20,130 nucleotides of DNA from Enterococcus_E cecorum_C (GTDB taxonomy: Bacteria; Bacillota; Bacilli; Lactobacillales; Enterococcaceae): assembly GCF_052119425.1 (NCBI RefSeq), contig NZ_JBQKFH010000041.1:1-20130 (forward strand), given 5' to 3'. Positions 1 to 8,010 of the stretch are shown here, piece after piece; position 1 is the first letter of the stretch, and each line of letters opens with the position of its first letter. The translations under genes and the position numbers were made by a program. Below the pieces are notes generated by a model. It was not told the origin of the DNA. It saw only the letters and a list, made by a program, of their open reading frames with translations, and did no database searches.

Positions 1-225
1 ATAGAAAGCAAAGAAACAGCCTTTTACTATGCACAGCGAAAGACAGATGTCGAAACTGTTTTTGGGAACATTAAACAAAATATGAAATTTAGAAGATTCC
101 ATGTCCGAGGAACTGAAAAAATTTTTAAGGAAATGGGACTTGTATTTCTTGCGCACAATTTTAAGAAATTAGTAACTAGAGTAAGGAAATATGAGGGGAA
201 AACAATCATACAAAACCAAATATAG
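1..225 (+). CDS. IS1182-family transposase, C-terminal fragment (cut by window start)
   Basis: Frame 1 is open from the first base and encodes 74 residues ending at TAG. It starts inside the protein, so it is partial because of the window edge and not evidently a pseudogene. The stretch AQRKTDVETVFGNIKQN followed by FRRFHVRG is the conserved C-terminal block of IS1182-type DDE transposases, where the Glu of DVE is the last catalytic acidic residue. The remaining tail (MGLVFLAHNFKKL) is also typical. It would catalyse cut or copy transposition of its own element at the terminal repeats. The 84-codon minus-strand frame over the same bases is a shadow of this gene. Confidence 0.85.
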   Translation: MESKETAFYYAQRKTDVETVFGNIKQNMKFRRFHVRGTEKIFKEMGLVFLAHNFKKLVTRVRKYEGKTIIQNQI

Positions 226-260
226 GGGGAAAACCCTCTATATTTCATCCAAAAAAACAA

Positions 261-297
261 AAAATCGAAGGCATCTTTCACGGGTGCCTTCGATTTT
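261..297 (+). terminator. Terminator after the IS transposase
   Basis: A perfect 13-base-pair stem (AAAATCGAAGGCA / TGCCTTCGATTTT) encloses an 11-base loop. The run of T at 294-298 forms the U-tract on plus, and the A-run at 251-264 gives one on minus, so it can stop transcription both ways. It would end the transposase message and shield the element from sbcC read-through. Confidence 0.7.
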
Positions 298-393
298 TGG
301 ATTCAAAAGGGACTAATGGGTCAGCCCCATCATTATTTCTTTATTTACAAAACAAATGATACCAATGAATAAGTCGGAGCTTTTTAGATTCTT

Positions 394-3300
394 TTACAAA
401 ACTTTTCCCTCACTATGAATACGTATTTCGCTACGACCATCGCCTAGTTTTTTCACTTGAATTTGACGTGGTATTTGCTCTTTTAATTCACGTACATGAC
501 TAATAATGCCAATCATTTGTCCTTGACCTTCTAACTGAGCCAAAGTCTGAATGGCTAGTTGTAACGTTTGTTCATCTAAGGTCCCAAATCCTTCATCAAT
601 AAAGAGGGCTTCGATTTGTACGCCACCACTTTGACGCTGAATGACATCAGCTAACGATAGGGATAAAGCCAGTGATACAATAAAACTTTCGCCGCCTGAT
701 AAGGTTTGCACCCGCCGAATTTCACCAGTATAATCATCAAAAATTACGAGTTCTAACCCTGTATTACTAGCTGTGCGACCTTTTTCATCGCTAATTTCCA
801 AAGTGTAACGTCCTTGGGTTAATTCTTGTAAACGTTGATTCGCTAATAAAAGCACTTCTTGAAAATACACTTGTAAGCAATAATTTTCGAGTGTAAGTTT
901 CAATTCATTGTCGCCATTCATTCCTTTAGCCAGTCGTGCATATGCTTGTACTTCTGTCAGCATTTGTTGATTTTGTGCTAATAGCGTATTGTATCGTTGA
1001 CAAAGCTGATTATTTTGTTCATAGATAAGTTGATCTTGAGCGTATTGGGTAGATAGCTCCTCAATATTTTGCTTCATCTCTACCAACTGTTCTTCTAATG
1101 GCTTTACATCCACAGTTGGTTTTTCTAGAATTTCAGCAAGTTCTTGCAAACGTGTTGCTAAATAGTGTTTTTCCTCTTGATAATGTTGCCAGGTTTGTTC
1201 CATTACTGGTAATTGAGCGACCTTTTTCCAATATTCTGAAAGGTTAACTTCTTCGCCTTTCTTCCAAGCAACATAGATTTGGCTACCGAAACGCAAATCT
1301 ATTTGTTGATAAATCGTTACAACCCCTCGTTTAGCTTGATTGACGATTTCTTCTTGTTGCGCTAAAAAAGTCTGCAAAGATTGAACTTGAGTATCTAGTC
1401 TAATCTTAGTATCTTGAAGATTTTTTTCTTGATGTTGCGCTTGTTCCAATTGTTCGGATAAGTGTTTGATTTCTTGCTCAACTTGTAAACTTTTTTCCTT
1501 TAATACTGTATAGTTTTGATCTCCTAGCCTTGCTTGATAAGAGTTTAACTGGCTTTCTGATTGTACCCATTGTTTTTGTAAGGATTGATTTTCTGTTTGT
1601 GCTTGAATCAAACTGTCTTGGAGTTGTTTTAAATCAGTTTTTTCATGTGTTAGTTGTGCTTGCATCGTTTGTGATTGTTGCATCAAATCATCTAGTGTTT
1701 GACGAAATTGCTGGCGAAAATTCTTAATCGTCATAGCTGTAATTGGCGATATCTTTAACTCATGCACAGCTTCCCAAGATAGTTTGTCTTCCATGTAGTT
1801 AAAGAAATCAACCATCATTTTGTCTTGTTTTTGTGTATATTCATCAATTTGTTGTGCGCATTCTAGCAATTGATGTTCATTTTCTAATTTTTGTGTAGAT
1901 AGCGCTCCTTGTTGTTTTTGACAAGTTTGCAACTGGATTTCTAATTGCTGTAAGGCCTGCTCGTTTTCAATTAGTGCTTGTTGATCAGCTGCTGTATCAT
2001 GGGTTACACTCGGATGCTCTATAGAACCACATACCGGACAAGGCTCACCAGGTTTTAATAAGCGGCGTAACCTTGCACTCAACAATTGAACGTTAACTTG
2101 ACGTTGTTCTTCTATTTGTCCCTGAATCTTTTGAAGTTTTTGATTTTCTTCTTCTATTTGTTTTTCAATTTGTGGTTGTTTCTTTTGTAAAAGATGCTGT
2201 TGCTTCAATACTTTTTGTTTTTGTGAATCTGCATTTAACCAATCTTGCAAGTTTCCTACTTCATGAGATACCTGAGAAAATTGTTGAATTTGTTGATTAC
2301 ATTGATTTAAGCTTGCTTCCGTTTGAACGATTGCTTCGTTTTTGTCAGATAAGGATTGTTCTAATTCTTGAACATGTTTTAAAGAGTCCTCTGTTTTTGC
2401 TTTGAGCATTTGAAAATCCTGTAATTTCTCCGCATATTCTTTAGCAATCGGCAATAATTCTTCTAATTGGTATTTCTTTTGTTGCGCTTGTTGTAAATTT
2501 GCTTGCCAAGTGGCTCTTAAATCTTGCTGTTGGTCAAAACGTTGAATGGCCACTTCATTATCACTTTGTTTGGATTTAGTATCAGTTAACTGAAAAACGG
2601 CATCTTGATATTTTTGTTTCTCCTTTTCATATTGCTCTAAATCATGCTTTTGTTGAGCAAACCATTTTAGATATTCAATTGTTTCTGATAATTCAATCAT
2701 CTTTGGTTCATTTTCAATCAGTTGCGCTTGTCTAGCTATTAATCTTTCGCCTTCTGCTTGTTTTTTGGTTAGCTCTTGAACCAACTGCAATTCATCTTGT
2801 AACTTAGTTTGCAGTTGATTTTGTTCTTGTAAGGTATTTTTTTGGATATTTAAGCGATTATTTTGAATACTTAAGTCTTCAGCAAAAATTATTGGCCAAC
2901 TTTCAAGACTTATATTTTCTTGATTTTCCAATTTTTCTTCTTGAGCAAACTGAAATTGTGCACTCAATTGATGTAATTGGTCCACTTGACGATTGATTGT
3001 TTTTTCTTTTTGCTTATAATTTTCTTTGACTACATCTGTTAGTTGACGATAAAACTGAGTGTTAAAAATAGTACGCAAAATATCACTCTTGTTACTACTA
3101 TTAGACAATAAAAATTCCTGAAACTTACCTTGAGGAAGCAACATAATCTGTGAAAATTGCTCACTGGTTAAATGTAAAAGAGAATCAACAAATTTATTCA
3201 CATCTGTAATAGAAGATAGATTATCAACCAATTGCAAATTCTCATCGAATATCTCTAAATGGACATTATGATCTACCTTTTTCTCTTTCCCATTTTTTTG

Positions 3301-3600
3301 TGGAATATACATTTTAGGTTGACGAGTAATCTTATAAGTGTAATTTTGATGGGAAAAAGTGAATTGAACTTCAGTTTTAGCTGTTAGCTCGGCAAAGTGA
3401 CTGCGCATTTCCTGTGCTGTACGCTTATCAGAGGTTACTCTTCCATAAAGTGCAAAGGTCATCGCATCTAAAATGGTAGTCTTTCCAGCTCCAGTATCTC
3501 CAGTAATCAGGAATAGACCATCGGCTTGTAAGTCTTCAAAATTGACACATTCATCCACATAGGGGCCAAAGTTTTTCATTTGGATTTTTTTAGGTAGCAT
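394..3600 (-). CDS. sbcC: Exonuclease subunit SbcC (SMC-like ATPase)
   Basis: This is the 1068-residue ATPase subunit of the SbcCD (bacterial Rad50-Mre11) complex, which opens and degrades hairpins and protein-blocked DNA ends during replication and repair. Walker A is GDTGAGKTT at residues 34-42. Long Gln/Glu-rich coiled coils run from about 180 to 900, interrupted by the zinc-hook CPVC at 521-524, which joins two SbcC molecules. The ABC signature LSGGES and Walker B with its D-loop (ALFIDEGFGTLDE) lie near the C-terminus. Length is normal for Firmicute SbcC. The ATG sits 3 bases after the sbcD stop, with AAAGGATG as ribosome binding site inside the end of sbcD, so the two are cotranscribed. 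No terminator is visible between its stop and the IS at 328. The gene is intact. Confidence 0.95.
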   Translation of the reverse strand: MLPKKIQMKNFGPYVDECVNFEDLQADGLFLITGDTGAGKTTILDAMTFALYGRVTSDKRTAQEMRSHFAELTAKTEVQFTFSHQNYTYKITRQPKMYIPQKNGKEKKVDHNVHLEIFDENLQLVDNLSSITDVNKFVDSLLHLTSEQFSQIMLLPQGKFQEFLLSNSSNKSDILRTIFNTQFYRQLTDVVKENYKQKEKTINRQVDQLHQLSAQFQFAQEEKLENQENISLESWPIIFAEDLSIQNNRLNIQKNTLQEQNQLQTKLQDELQLVQELTKKQAEGERLIARQAQLIENEPKMIELSETIEYLKWFAQQKHDLEQYEKEKQKYQDAVFQLTDTKSKQSDNEVAIQRFDQQQDLRATWQANLQQAQQKKYQLEELLPIAKEYAEKLQDFQMLKAKTEDSLKHVQELEQSLSDKNEAIVQTEASLNQCNQQIQQFSQVSHEVGNLQDWLNADSQKQKVLKQQHLLQKKQPQIEKQIEEENQKLQKIQGQIEEQRQVNVQLLSARLRRLLKPGEPCPVCGSIEHPSVTHDTAADQQALIENEQALQQLEIQLQTCQKQQGALSTQKLENEHQLLECAQQIDEYTQKQDKMMVDFFNYMEDKLSWEAVHELKISPITAMTIKNFRQQFRQTLDDLMQQSQTMQAQLTHEKTDLKQLQDSLIQAQTENQSLQKQWVQSESQLNSYQARLGDQNYTVLKEKSLQVEQEIKHLSEQLEQAQHQEKNLQDTKIRLDTQVQSLQTFLAQQEEIVNQAKRGVVTIYQQIDLRFGSQIYVAWKKGEEVNLSEYWKKVAQLPVMEQTWQHYQEEKHYLATRLQELAEILEKPTVDVKPLEEQLVEMKQNIEELSTQYAQDQLIYEQNNQLCQRYNTLLAQNQQMLTEVQAYARLAKGMNGDNELKLTLENYCLQVYFQEVLLLANQRLQELTQGRYTLEISDEKGRTASNTGLELVIFDDYTGEIRRVQTLSGGESFIVSLALSLSLADVIQRQSGGVQIEALFIDEGFGTLDEQTLQLAIQTLAQLEGQGQMIGIISHVRELKEQIPRQIQVKKLGDGRSEIRIHSEGKVL

Positions 3601-3603
3601 CTA

Positions 3604-4761
3604 TCATTCATCCTTTCCGTTTACTTGATTCATCGCATCATTTACCCAATTTTGTTGTTGCTCAGTCAATGGCTCTTCATATAATCGCACAAAAAAATCT
3701 TGAATCAATTCTTCAGGTTGATTGATTTTGCTTAGATTAGTAGCATTATTGGTAGATACTTTGAGGTGTTTTTCTTTACGTGTAACATTCAACAAATAAG
3801 GATATAACGGTCGCAACTGATTCATTAACTGCATAATCACTTCTTCATTGGTAAGGGCAACTGATAAATAATCTTTGGCGTATTCTTCTAATTTTCCTCG
3901 ACGATATAGCAAATCTTCAAAGCTTGCTTCAATCTGATGAACTTCTCTTAACGGCTGTAAAGGTACAAAACGTGTAGCCTGCTCAAAATCATTAGCTAAT
4001 AACTCGGTGTCAATAATGCGCACTCCTTTTGAATCACGATGTTCACCCACAGAGTACTTTAATGGTGAACCACTATAGCGTACTCTTCCTTTTAAATTAG
4101 CCGTAGATGAATGTAAATGACCAAAAGCTGCATAATCAAATACATCGAACAAATCACTCGCAACACTCTGTAAACCACCGATTTCCAATGGCGTTTCTGA
4201 TTCTTGACGCAAGCTTCCTGCAACAAATAAGTGACCAAGAAAGATATGCTTTTTATCGGGATCGAAAGTTTTTTGCATTTCTTTGATAATGATTTGAAGT
4301 ACTTGTGAGAGATTATTTGGTGCCTTTTCAACAAGTCCGGCTTTTTCCACAAAAAAACGTGCTTCAATCAATTCAATATAAGGTAATAGATAAAACTGAC
4401 AATCACCCAATGTTATTGGCTGTAAACTCTCTTTAATACTGGTATTTAAATAAAATTGGTTAGTCGCAAACCATTCTTTTCCCGTAGCTAGGCGTATTGC
4501 TGAATCATGATTTCCACTAATCATTAATAACGGAAAGTGCTCTTGAATATTCCATTTTTGAAAAGTTTGATTTCCTAATTGAATCGCTTCATTACTGGCA
4601 ATGGCTCTGTCATAGATATCTCCAGTAATCATAATCGCGTCTACTTTTTCGTCTTTAGCAAGCTGCAATATCTGATCTAAGATATACGCTTGGTCTGCTA
4701 ACATATCAAACCCATGTAGTTTTTTCCCTAAATGCCAATCCGCTGTATGCAATAATTTCAC
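3604..4761 (-). CDS. sbcD: Exonuclease subunit SbcD (Mre11-type nuclease)
   Basis: This is the metallophosphoesterase nuclease subunit partnering SbcC. All metal-binding motifs are present: HTADWHLG at the N-terminus, ITGDIYD, SGNHDS and GHLHS. The C-terminal part (after about residue 260) is the capping and SbcC-binding region. I chose the GTG at 4761 because the protein then begins MKLLHTADWHLG, as is usual for the family, and AGGTG lies six bases upstream. An in-frame GTG at 4770 would add three residues but has a poorer ribosome binding site. It is the first gene of the sbcDC operon and diverges from the LytTR regulator, with a good promoter at 4794-4822. Confidence 0.95.
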   Translation of the reverse strand: MKLLHTADWHLGKKLHGFDMLADQAYILDQILQLAKDEKVDAIMITGDIYDRAIASNEAIQLGNQTFQKWNIQEHFPLLMISGNHDSAIRLATGKEWFATNQFYLNTSIKESLQPITLGDCQFYLLPYIELIEARFFVEKAGLVEKAPNNLSQVLQIIIKEMQKTFDPDKKHIFLGHLFVAGSLRQESETPLEIGGLQSVASDLFDVFDYAAFGHLHSSTANLKGRVRYSGSPLKYSVGEHRDSKGVRIIDTELLANDFEQATRFVPLQPLREVHQIEASFEDLLYRRGKLEEYAKDYLSVALTNEEVIMQLMNQLRPLYPYLLNVTRKEKHLKVSTNNATNLSKINQPEELIQDFFVRLYEEPLTEQQQNWVNDAMNQVNGKDE

Positions 4762-4793
4762 ACCTATCACCTACTCTTTTTTCTATGCTTTTT

Positions 4794-4822
4794 ATTATAG
4801 CACTCCAGCTCTTATGCGTCTA
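4794..4822 (-). promoter_or_regulatory. sbcD promoter
   Basis: On minus, TATAAT (4794-4799) is preceded by TGC, giving an extended -10. TAGACG at 4817-4822 is a 4/6 match to the -35 box at a 17-base spacing. It lies 33 bases upstream of the GTG start. Confidence 0.65.
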
Positions 4823-5009
4823 TATGTTCTTATTCGATTTTATGCGAACAAATATCTTAAAATCACTATTTAAATATGATACAAATTTACAAAAAAATGC
4901 ACTCTTTTTTTATTTTTTATGATATATTGTTTTATAGTTGATTAAAAATAAATGAAAATCGTCAAACAACTTGCTCCCTATGTATTGATTAAATGGAAAG
5001 GATTTGTAT

Positions 5010-5732
5010 ATGGCTATCTATCTTATAGAAAAACAGCAAAAAAGTGATGACATCTTAAAAAATTTATTGATCCAGTTATTGCGTCATCGAAATGAAACTT
5101 TGATTCAATATAACCAAGAATCAACTACATTAAATTTTATTCATCGTACCACTGAACTTAATCTTTACTTCATCTCAATATTAATAGATGAACCTACCAA
5201 TCATGTATCAAAGTTAATTGAAACTATTCAAAAATCAGATACCAATTCCCAAATCGTCCTGGTCACTGATACAGAACTGTACGAGCAAAATTTGAAAGCA
5301 AAGTGGTCAGCGATTGTTATTCTCAATAAGAATGACTATTTTATGCACTTTGCTGAAAATGTGGAAAACCAAGTTAACTATTATTTTCAACAAAAACAGC
5401 AAGGTAATCATCAAACAATTATCATCAAAGATCGAACAAGAATGATGAAAATTCCACTCAATCGATTACGTTATGTCGAATCTAATGGTATGCATAAAAT
5501 TCGTTTTGTGGGAAAAAACTTACAGTGTGAATTCTATTTACCTTTAAATCAAATCGAACCTTTACATGAGGATTTGTTGCGTATTCATCGCTCTTTTATT
5601 GTGAATAAAATGGCAGTCAAAGATGTCAGTCGGGGAAAGCGTCTCGTGCAATTAAAAGACAATACCTTACTTCCTCTTTCACGTACATATTTTAATGGAG
5701 TTATTCATGATTTAGAGCAAGTCTGTAAATGA
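5010..5732 (+). CDS. LytTR-family response regulator with degenerate receiver domain
   Basis: The 240-residue protein has an N-terminal half (about 1-125) with the length and layout of an AgrA/ComE-type receiver and a C-terminal LytTR DNA-binding domain (about 136-236). The LytTR domain shows RLRYVESNGMHKIRF, LRIHRSFIVN and LPLSRTYF, all typical of this family, which binds promoter direct repeats. Aligned by eye with AgrA-like receivers (YFLDIQLDE), the phospho-acceptor Asp is replaced: the sequence reads YFISILIDE with Ser56. The N-terminal acidic pair is also reduced to a single Glu (IEKQQ). Classical phosphorylation therefore looks impossible, although this alignment is inferred. No histidine kinase lies nearby. 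I chose ATG 5010 over the upstream TTG 5004 because GGAAAGGA (4995-5002) is at ideal spacing. Its targets cannot be read from the window. Confidence 0.85.
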   Translation: MAIYLIEKQQKSDDILKNLLIQLLRHRNETLIQYNQESTTLNFIHRTTELNLYFISILIDEPTNHVSKLIETIQKSDTNSQIVLVTDTELYEQNLKAKWSAIVILNKNDYFMHFAENVENQVNYYFQQKQQGNHQTIIIKDRTRMMKIPLNRLRYVESNGMHKIRFVGKNLQCEFYLPLNQIEPLHEDLLRIHRSFIVNKMAVKDVSRGKRLVQLKDNTLLPLSRTYFNGVIHDLEQVCK

Positions 5733-5765
5733 TATTTGTTAATTAAGCATTTTTATTTGTCATTT

Positions 5766-5787
5766 AGGAAAACTACTTCCTTTTTTT
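5766..5787 (+). terminator. Weak terminator after the LytTR gene
   Basis: A five-base-pair stem (AGGAA / TTCCT) with a six-base loop is followed by a run of seven T, 34 bases after the stop codon. The stem is short, so read-through into the following gap is plausible. Confidence 0.35.
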
Positions 5788-5820
5788 GTGATATTTATAA
5801 TATAATATAATTCGTATTTT

Positions 5821-6056
5821 GTATGTTGAATTACGGAAAAGTCTGAAAAAGTTTCTTGTTCTCTTCATTGCGATTCAAAGTTACTCATCTCCCCCATTCT
5901 CAGTGAGTAATACATTCCCTACTTTTAATGACTTTTTCATTTGGTTAGTAGTACTTTGTTTGTTATATTTGATAAAAGGATAGTATCAAAAAACAGGTTC
6001 GTTTATTATATTCACGCAAAATACATCAGGCTGGTTATTTAATCAGTCTTTTTTTT
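5821..6056 (+). ncRNA. Possible small RNA or long 3' UTR with a C-rich hairpin loop
   Basis: The gap of 365 bases between the LytTR gene (end 5732) and the plsC-like gene holds no convincing reading frame. After a very AT-rich stretch with overlapping TATAAT boxes (5801-5806 and 5806-5811, no clear -35), a hairpin pairs TTACTCA (5881-5887) with TGAGTAA (5904-5910). Its 16-base loop contains CTCCCCC. A second small stem pairs TTGATA with TATCAA near 5965-5990, and a terminator ends at 6056. C-rich loops of this kind bind Shine-Dalgarno sequences in several Firmicute small RNAs. That parallel is inference; the region could equally be the LytTR 3' UTR. Confidence 0.25.
6029..6056 (+). terminator. 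Plus-strand terminator
   Basis: GGCTGGTT (6029-6036) pairs with AATCAGTC (6041-6048) across a four-base loop, with two G-U pairs, and eight T follow. It would end any transcript coming from the LytTR gene or from the possible small RNA upstream. Confidence 0.55.
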
Positions 6057-6064
6057 CGCCAAAA

Positions 6065-6093
6065 AAAGCCAAGAGCACATAACTCTTGGCTTT
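6065..6093 (-). terminator. Terminator of the plsC-like gene
   Basis: An 11-base-pair perfect stem (AAAGCCAAGAG / CTCTTGGCTTT) has a seven-base loop and, on minus, is followed by a run of T. It lies just after the stop codon at 6098. Confidence 0.85.
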
Positions 6094-6097
6094 CTAC

Positions 6098-6739
6098 TTA
6101 TTTTTTCTTCTTTTCTGGAATCACATATCTAAATTCTGGGTTTACTTCATAATCCAATTGATTAAAAGCATTCATCAAGCGTTCATCCACCACGGCGATA
6201 CCCGCTTTATCTGATTTTTTGACATCTGAAATATCAATTGGATCGCCAAAACGAACAATTACCTTTTTTCGTAAAAATAGACCACCTAAAGTTAATGGTC
6301 CTTGATAAACACAAGGAACAATACGAACTTTAGCCATACGTGCAATAACTGTCATGCCACCTTTTAACTCAGACGAATAACGACTGCCAGAAGGAAACAT
6401 AATCAAGCTCAAATCTGTATTTTTAAGTAGTTTCACTGGCGTCTTAATCGCACTTGGTCCTGGTTTTTGACGGTTTACCGGAAAGGCATTGGCGTGAACT
6501 AATATAAAGCGAATAATTGGATTTTTGAACAACTCTTCTTTGGCCATAAACGCAAATTTCTTTGGTCTAGCAGCTACAGCAAGATATAACGGATCCCACC
6601 AAGTACGATGAGGAGCAACTAATATGTAATTTTCATTTTGAGGTAATTTTTCTTTATTTTGAATTTCTAAGTTGCCATTAATGACAAAAAACAATACACG
6701 ACAGACGCCGCGCATAAAACTAAAGAACATTTGAGACAT
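6098..6739 (-). CDS. PlsC-like 1-acyl-glycerol-3-phosphate acyltransferase
   Basis: This 213-residue membrane-associated acyltransferase would transfer a fatty acyl group to lysophosphatidic acid or a related lysophospholipid. The HX4D catalytic motif is H44-RTWW-D49, and AFPVNR (85-90) matches the second acyltransferase block. The third block, usually FPEGTR, reads FPSGSR at 115-120, so the substrate-binding Glu is Ser117. I believe this variant occurs in a Lactobacillales PlsC branch, but I cannot verify that here. A hydrophobic N-terminal stretch (about 5-22) would anchor it to the membrane. The ATG at 6739 is very close to AAGGAAGG; the in-frame ATG three codons later has the better spacing, so the start is uncertain by nine bases. 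It is transcribed alone. Confidence 0.85.
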   Translation of the reverse strand: MSQMFFSFMRGVCRVLFFVINGNLEIQNKEKLPQNENYILVAPHRTWWDPLYLAVAARPKKFAFMAKEELFKNPIIRFILVHANAFPVNRQKPGPSAIKTPVKLLKNTDLSLIMFPSGSRYSSELKGGMTVIARMAKVRIVPCVYQGPLTLGGLFLRKKVIVRFGDPIDISDVKKSDKAGIAVVDERLMNAFNQLDYEVNPEFRYVIPEKKKK

Positions 6740-6761
6740 CCTTCCTTTCCTTATAATCTTA

Positions 6762-6791
6762 AGTATAGCTTGTTAGTTTAGTTATTGACAA
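6762..6791 (-). promoter_or_regulatory. Promoter of the plsC-like gene
   Basis: On minus, TTGTCA (6786-6791, 5/6 match) and TATACT (6762-6767, 5/6 match) are separated by 18 bases. Confidence 0.65.
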
Positions 6792-6803
6792 GTATTTTTT
6801 TCT

Positions 6804-6831
6804 TTTTCATTCATCAATTTCATAGTATAAT
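6804..6831 (+). promoter_or_regulatory. Possible trmN6 promoter
   Basis: TATAAT at 6826-6831 is perfect. TTTTCA at 6804-6809 is a weak -35 (4/6) at 16 bases. This would leave a leader of about 92 bases before the ATG at 6931, in which I see no clear riboswitch or hairpin. Confidence 0.4.
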
Positions 6832-6930
6832 AGCTTGTGAAAAATATAGAATAAAATAAGTCACTAACCGTAATAAAGCAATAGTAATTAGCACGTATTT
6901 TTAGATAACTAGAGGTGATTAACAGAAAAT

Positions 6931-7680
6931 ATGTCAGAAAAGATTACTCTACTACCTAACGAACGAATTGATCAATTATTCGCCGAAGATATCCAAATTA
7001 TTCAAAGTCGTGAAGTTTTTTCATTTTCATTAGATGCCGTCTTGTTGGCTAATTTTCCGAATATTCCTAAACGGGGAAAGATTGTGGATTTGTGTGCCGG
7101 TAATGGAGCGGTTGGCCTTTTTGTCAGTCGTCATACTCAAGATAAAATTATCCAAATTGAATTACAGGCACGACTTGCAGATATGGCACAACGTAGTATT
7201 CAACTAAATGGCTTGTCTAATCAGATGACCGTCATTCAAGATGATTTGAAAAACGCACCCAAATATCTTGGTCACGATGCGGTAGATTTAATTTTATGCA
7301 ATCCGCCTTATTTTAAAGATTTGCCAACCAATCATAAAAATCCTAATGAACATCTTGCCATCGCGCGCCACGAGATTTACACCAATTTAGAAACAGTGAT
7401 TCAAACCAGTGCGCATCTACTGAAGATGAATGGTCGTTTATGCCTTGTTCATCGCCCAGATCGATTTTTAGAAGTGATTGAAACCATGCAACAAGCTAAA
7501 ATTATGCCGAAAAAGATTCAATTTATTTATCCAAAAGAAGGCAAAGAAGCGAATATTTTATTGGTTGAAGGGATTTATCAAGGAAAAAAAGACGGGCTGA
7601 AGGTTCTGCCGCCCATCTATACTTATGATGCAAACGGCGAATATACCCCTACGATAAAGAAGATGCTCTATGGAAAGTAA
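6931..7680 (+). CDS. trmN6: tRNA1(Val) (adenine(37)-N6)-methyltransferase
   Basis: This 249-residue class-I S-adenosylmethionine-dependent methyltransferase is of the YfiC/YabB/TrmN6 type, which methylates A37 next to the anticodon of tRNA1(Val). The SAM-binding motif I is DLCAGNGAVGL (53-63), and the N6-adenine catalytic motif NPPY is at 124-127. The family signature S-FSLDAVLLA lies at the N-terminus. AGAGGTGAT precedes the ATG. The last 11 bases overlap the yazA start, a pairing found in many Firmicutes, which supports both calls. The tRNA target is taken from the family, not shown by the sequence. Confidence 0.9.
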   Translation: MSEKITLLPNERIDQLFAEDIQIIQSREVFSFSLDAVLLANFPNIPKRGKIVDLCAGNGAVGLFVSRHTQDKIIQIELQARLADMAQRSIQLNGLSNQMTVIQDDLKNAPKYLGHDAVDLILCNPPYFKDLPTNHKNPNEHLAIARHEIYTNLETVIQTSAHLLKMNGRLCLVHRPDRFLEVIETMQQAKIMPKKIQFIYPKEGKEANILLVEGIYQGKKDGLKVLPPIYTYDANGEYTPTIKKMLYGK

Positions 7681-7957
7681 AGTACATTATTTTTACGTTT
7701 TATTATGCAAAGATAGTACATTTTACGGTGGCTATACGACGGATTTGGCACGCAGATTAAACGAACACAACCAAGGCATCGGGGCAAAATATACCAAATT
7801 AGCTAAACGGCGTCCACTTCAGATGATTCATGCAGAAAGTTTTGCTACCAGAAGTGAGGCCCAAAAAGCAGAGTATGCCTTTAAGCAATTAACGCGTAGG
7901 CAAAAAGAAACTTATCTTCGCACACATCCTAGTGTAACATTACCTAATGGAAAGTAA
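7670..7957 (+). CDS. GIY-YIG nuclease-fold protein, YazA/UPF0213 family
   Basis: This 95-residue protein is a stand-alone GIY-YIG domain. It shows HYFYVLLCKDSTFYGGYT, in which FYV and YGGYT match the two halves of the motif. The conserved Arg of DLARRLNEHN and the YAFKQL segment with its Glu (KAEYAFKQLTR) are also present. Proteins of this size are related to SLX1 and UvrC nuclease domains, but their cellular substrate is not established. The start overlaps trmN6 by 11 bases in another frame, so the two are translationally coupled. A hairpin closes the unit six bases after the stop. Confidence 0.9.
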   Translation: MESKVHYFYVLLCKDSTFYGGYTTDLARRLNEHNQGIGAKYTKLAKRRPLQMIHAESFATRSEAQKAEYAFKQLTRRQKETYLRTHPSVTLPNGK

Positions 7958-7962
7958 AAAAC

Positions 7963-8001
7963 TCCCACAATAAGCACCATTTTGTCGTACTTATTGTGGG
8001 A
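7963..8001 (-). terminator. Terminator between yazA and the CLC gene
   Basis: A 12-base-pair stem (TCCCACAATAAG / CTTATTGTGGGA) has a 15-base loop. The U-tract is on minus (GTTTTTTAC), so it chiefly ends the CLC transcript. The convergent trmN6-yazA unit probably uses the same hairpin less efficiently. Confidence 0.8.
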
Positions 8002-8010
8002 ATTAATGTA

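Larger units (their letters stand above)
1..328 (+). mobile_element. Right end of an IS1182-like insertion sequence
   Basis: This is the 3' end of an insertion sequence whose left part lies outside the window. It holds the transposase C-terminus (stop at 223-225), a strong hairpin at 261-297 and a terminal inverted repeat whose outer end reads GGGTCAGCCCC at 318-328. The complement, GGGGCTGACCC, opens the element at 20026, so both ends of the window belong to the same or a very similar IS. The family call rests on the transposase motif and the terminal repeat. The exact outer boundary (328) is inferred from where the match to the other copy stops. Confidence 0.8.

Noticed and set aside
1530..2405. 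Plus-strand open frames of 65 and 77 codons inside sbcC
   Set aside because: They are antisense shadows of a well-conserved gene, lack ribosome binding sites and have hydrophobic, unfamiliar products.
4930..4980. LytTR autoregulatory binding repeats upstream of the LytTR gene
   Set aside because: Only one half-site-like ATAGTTGAT is visible; no second site at the proper spacing and orientation was found.
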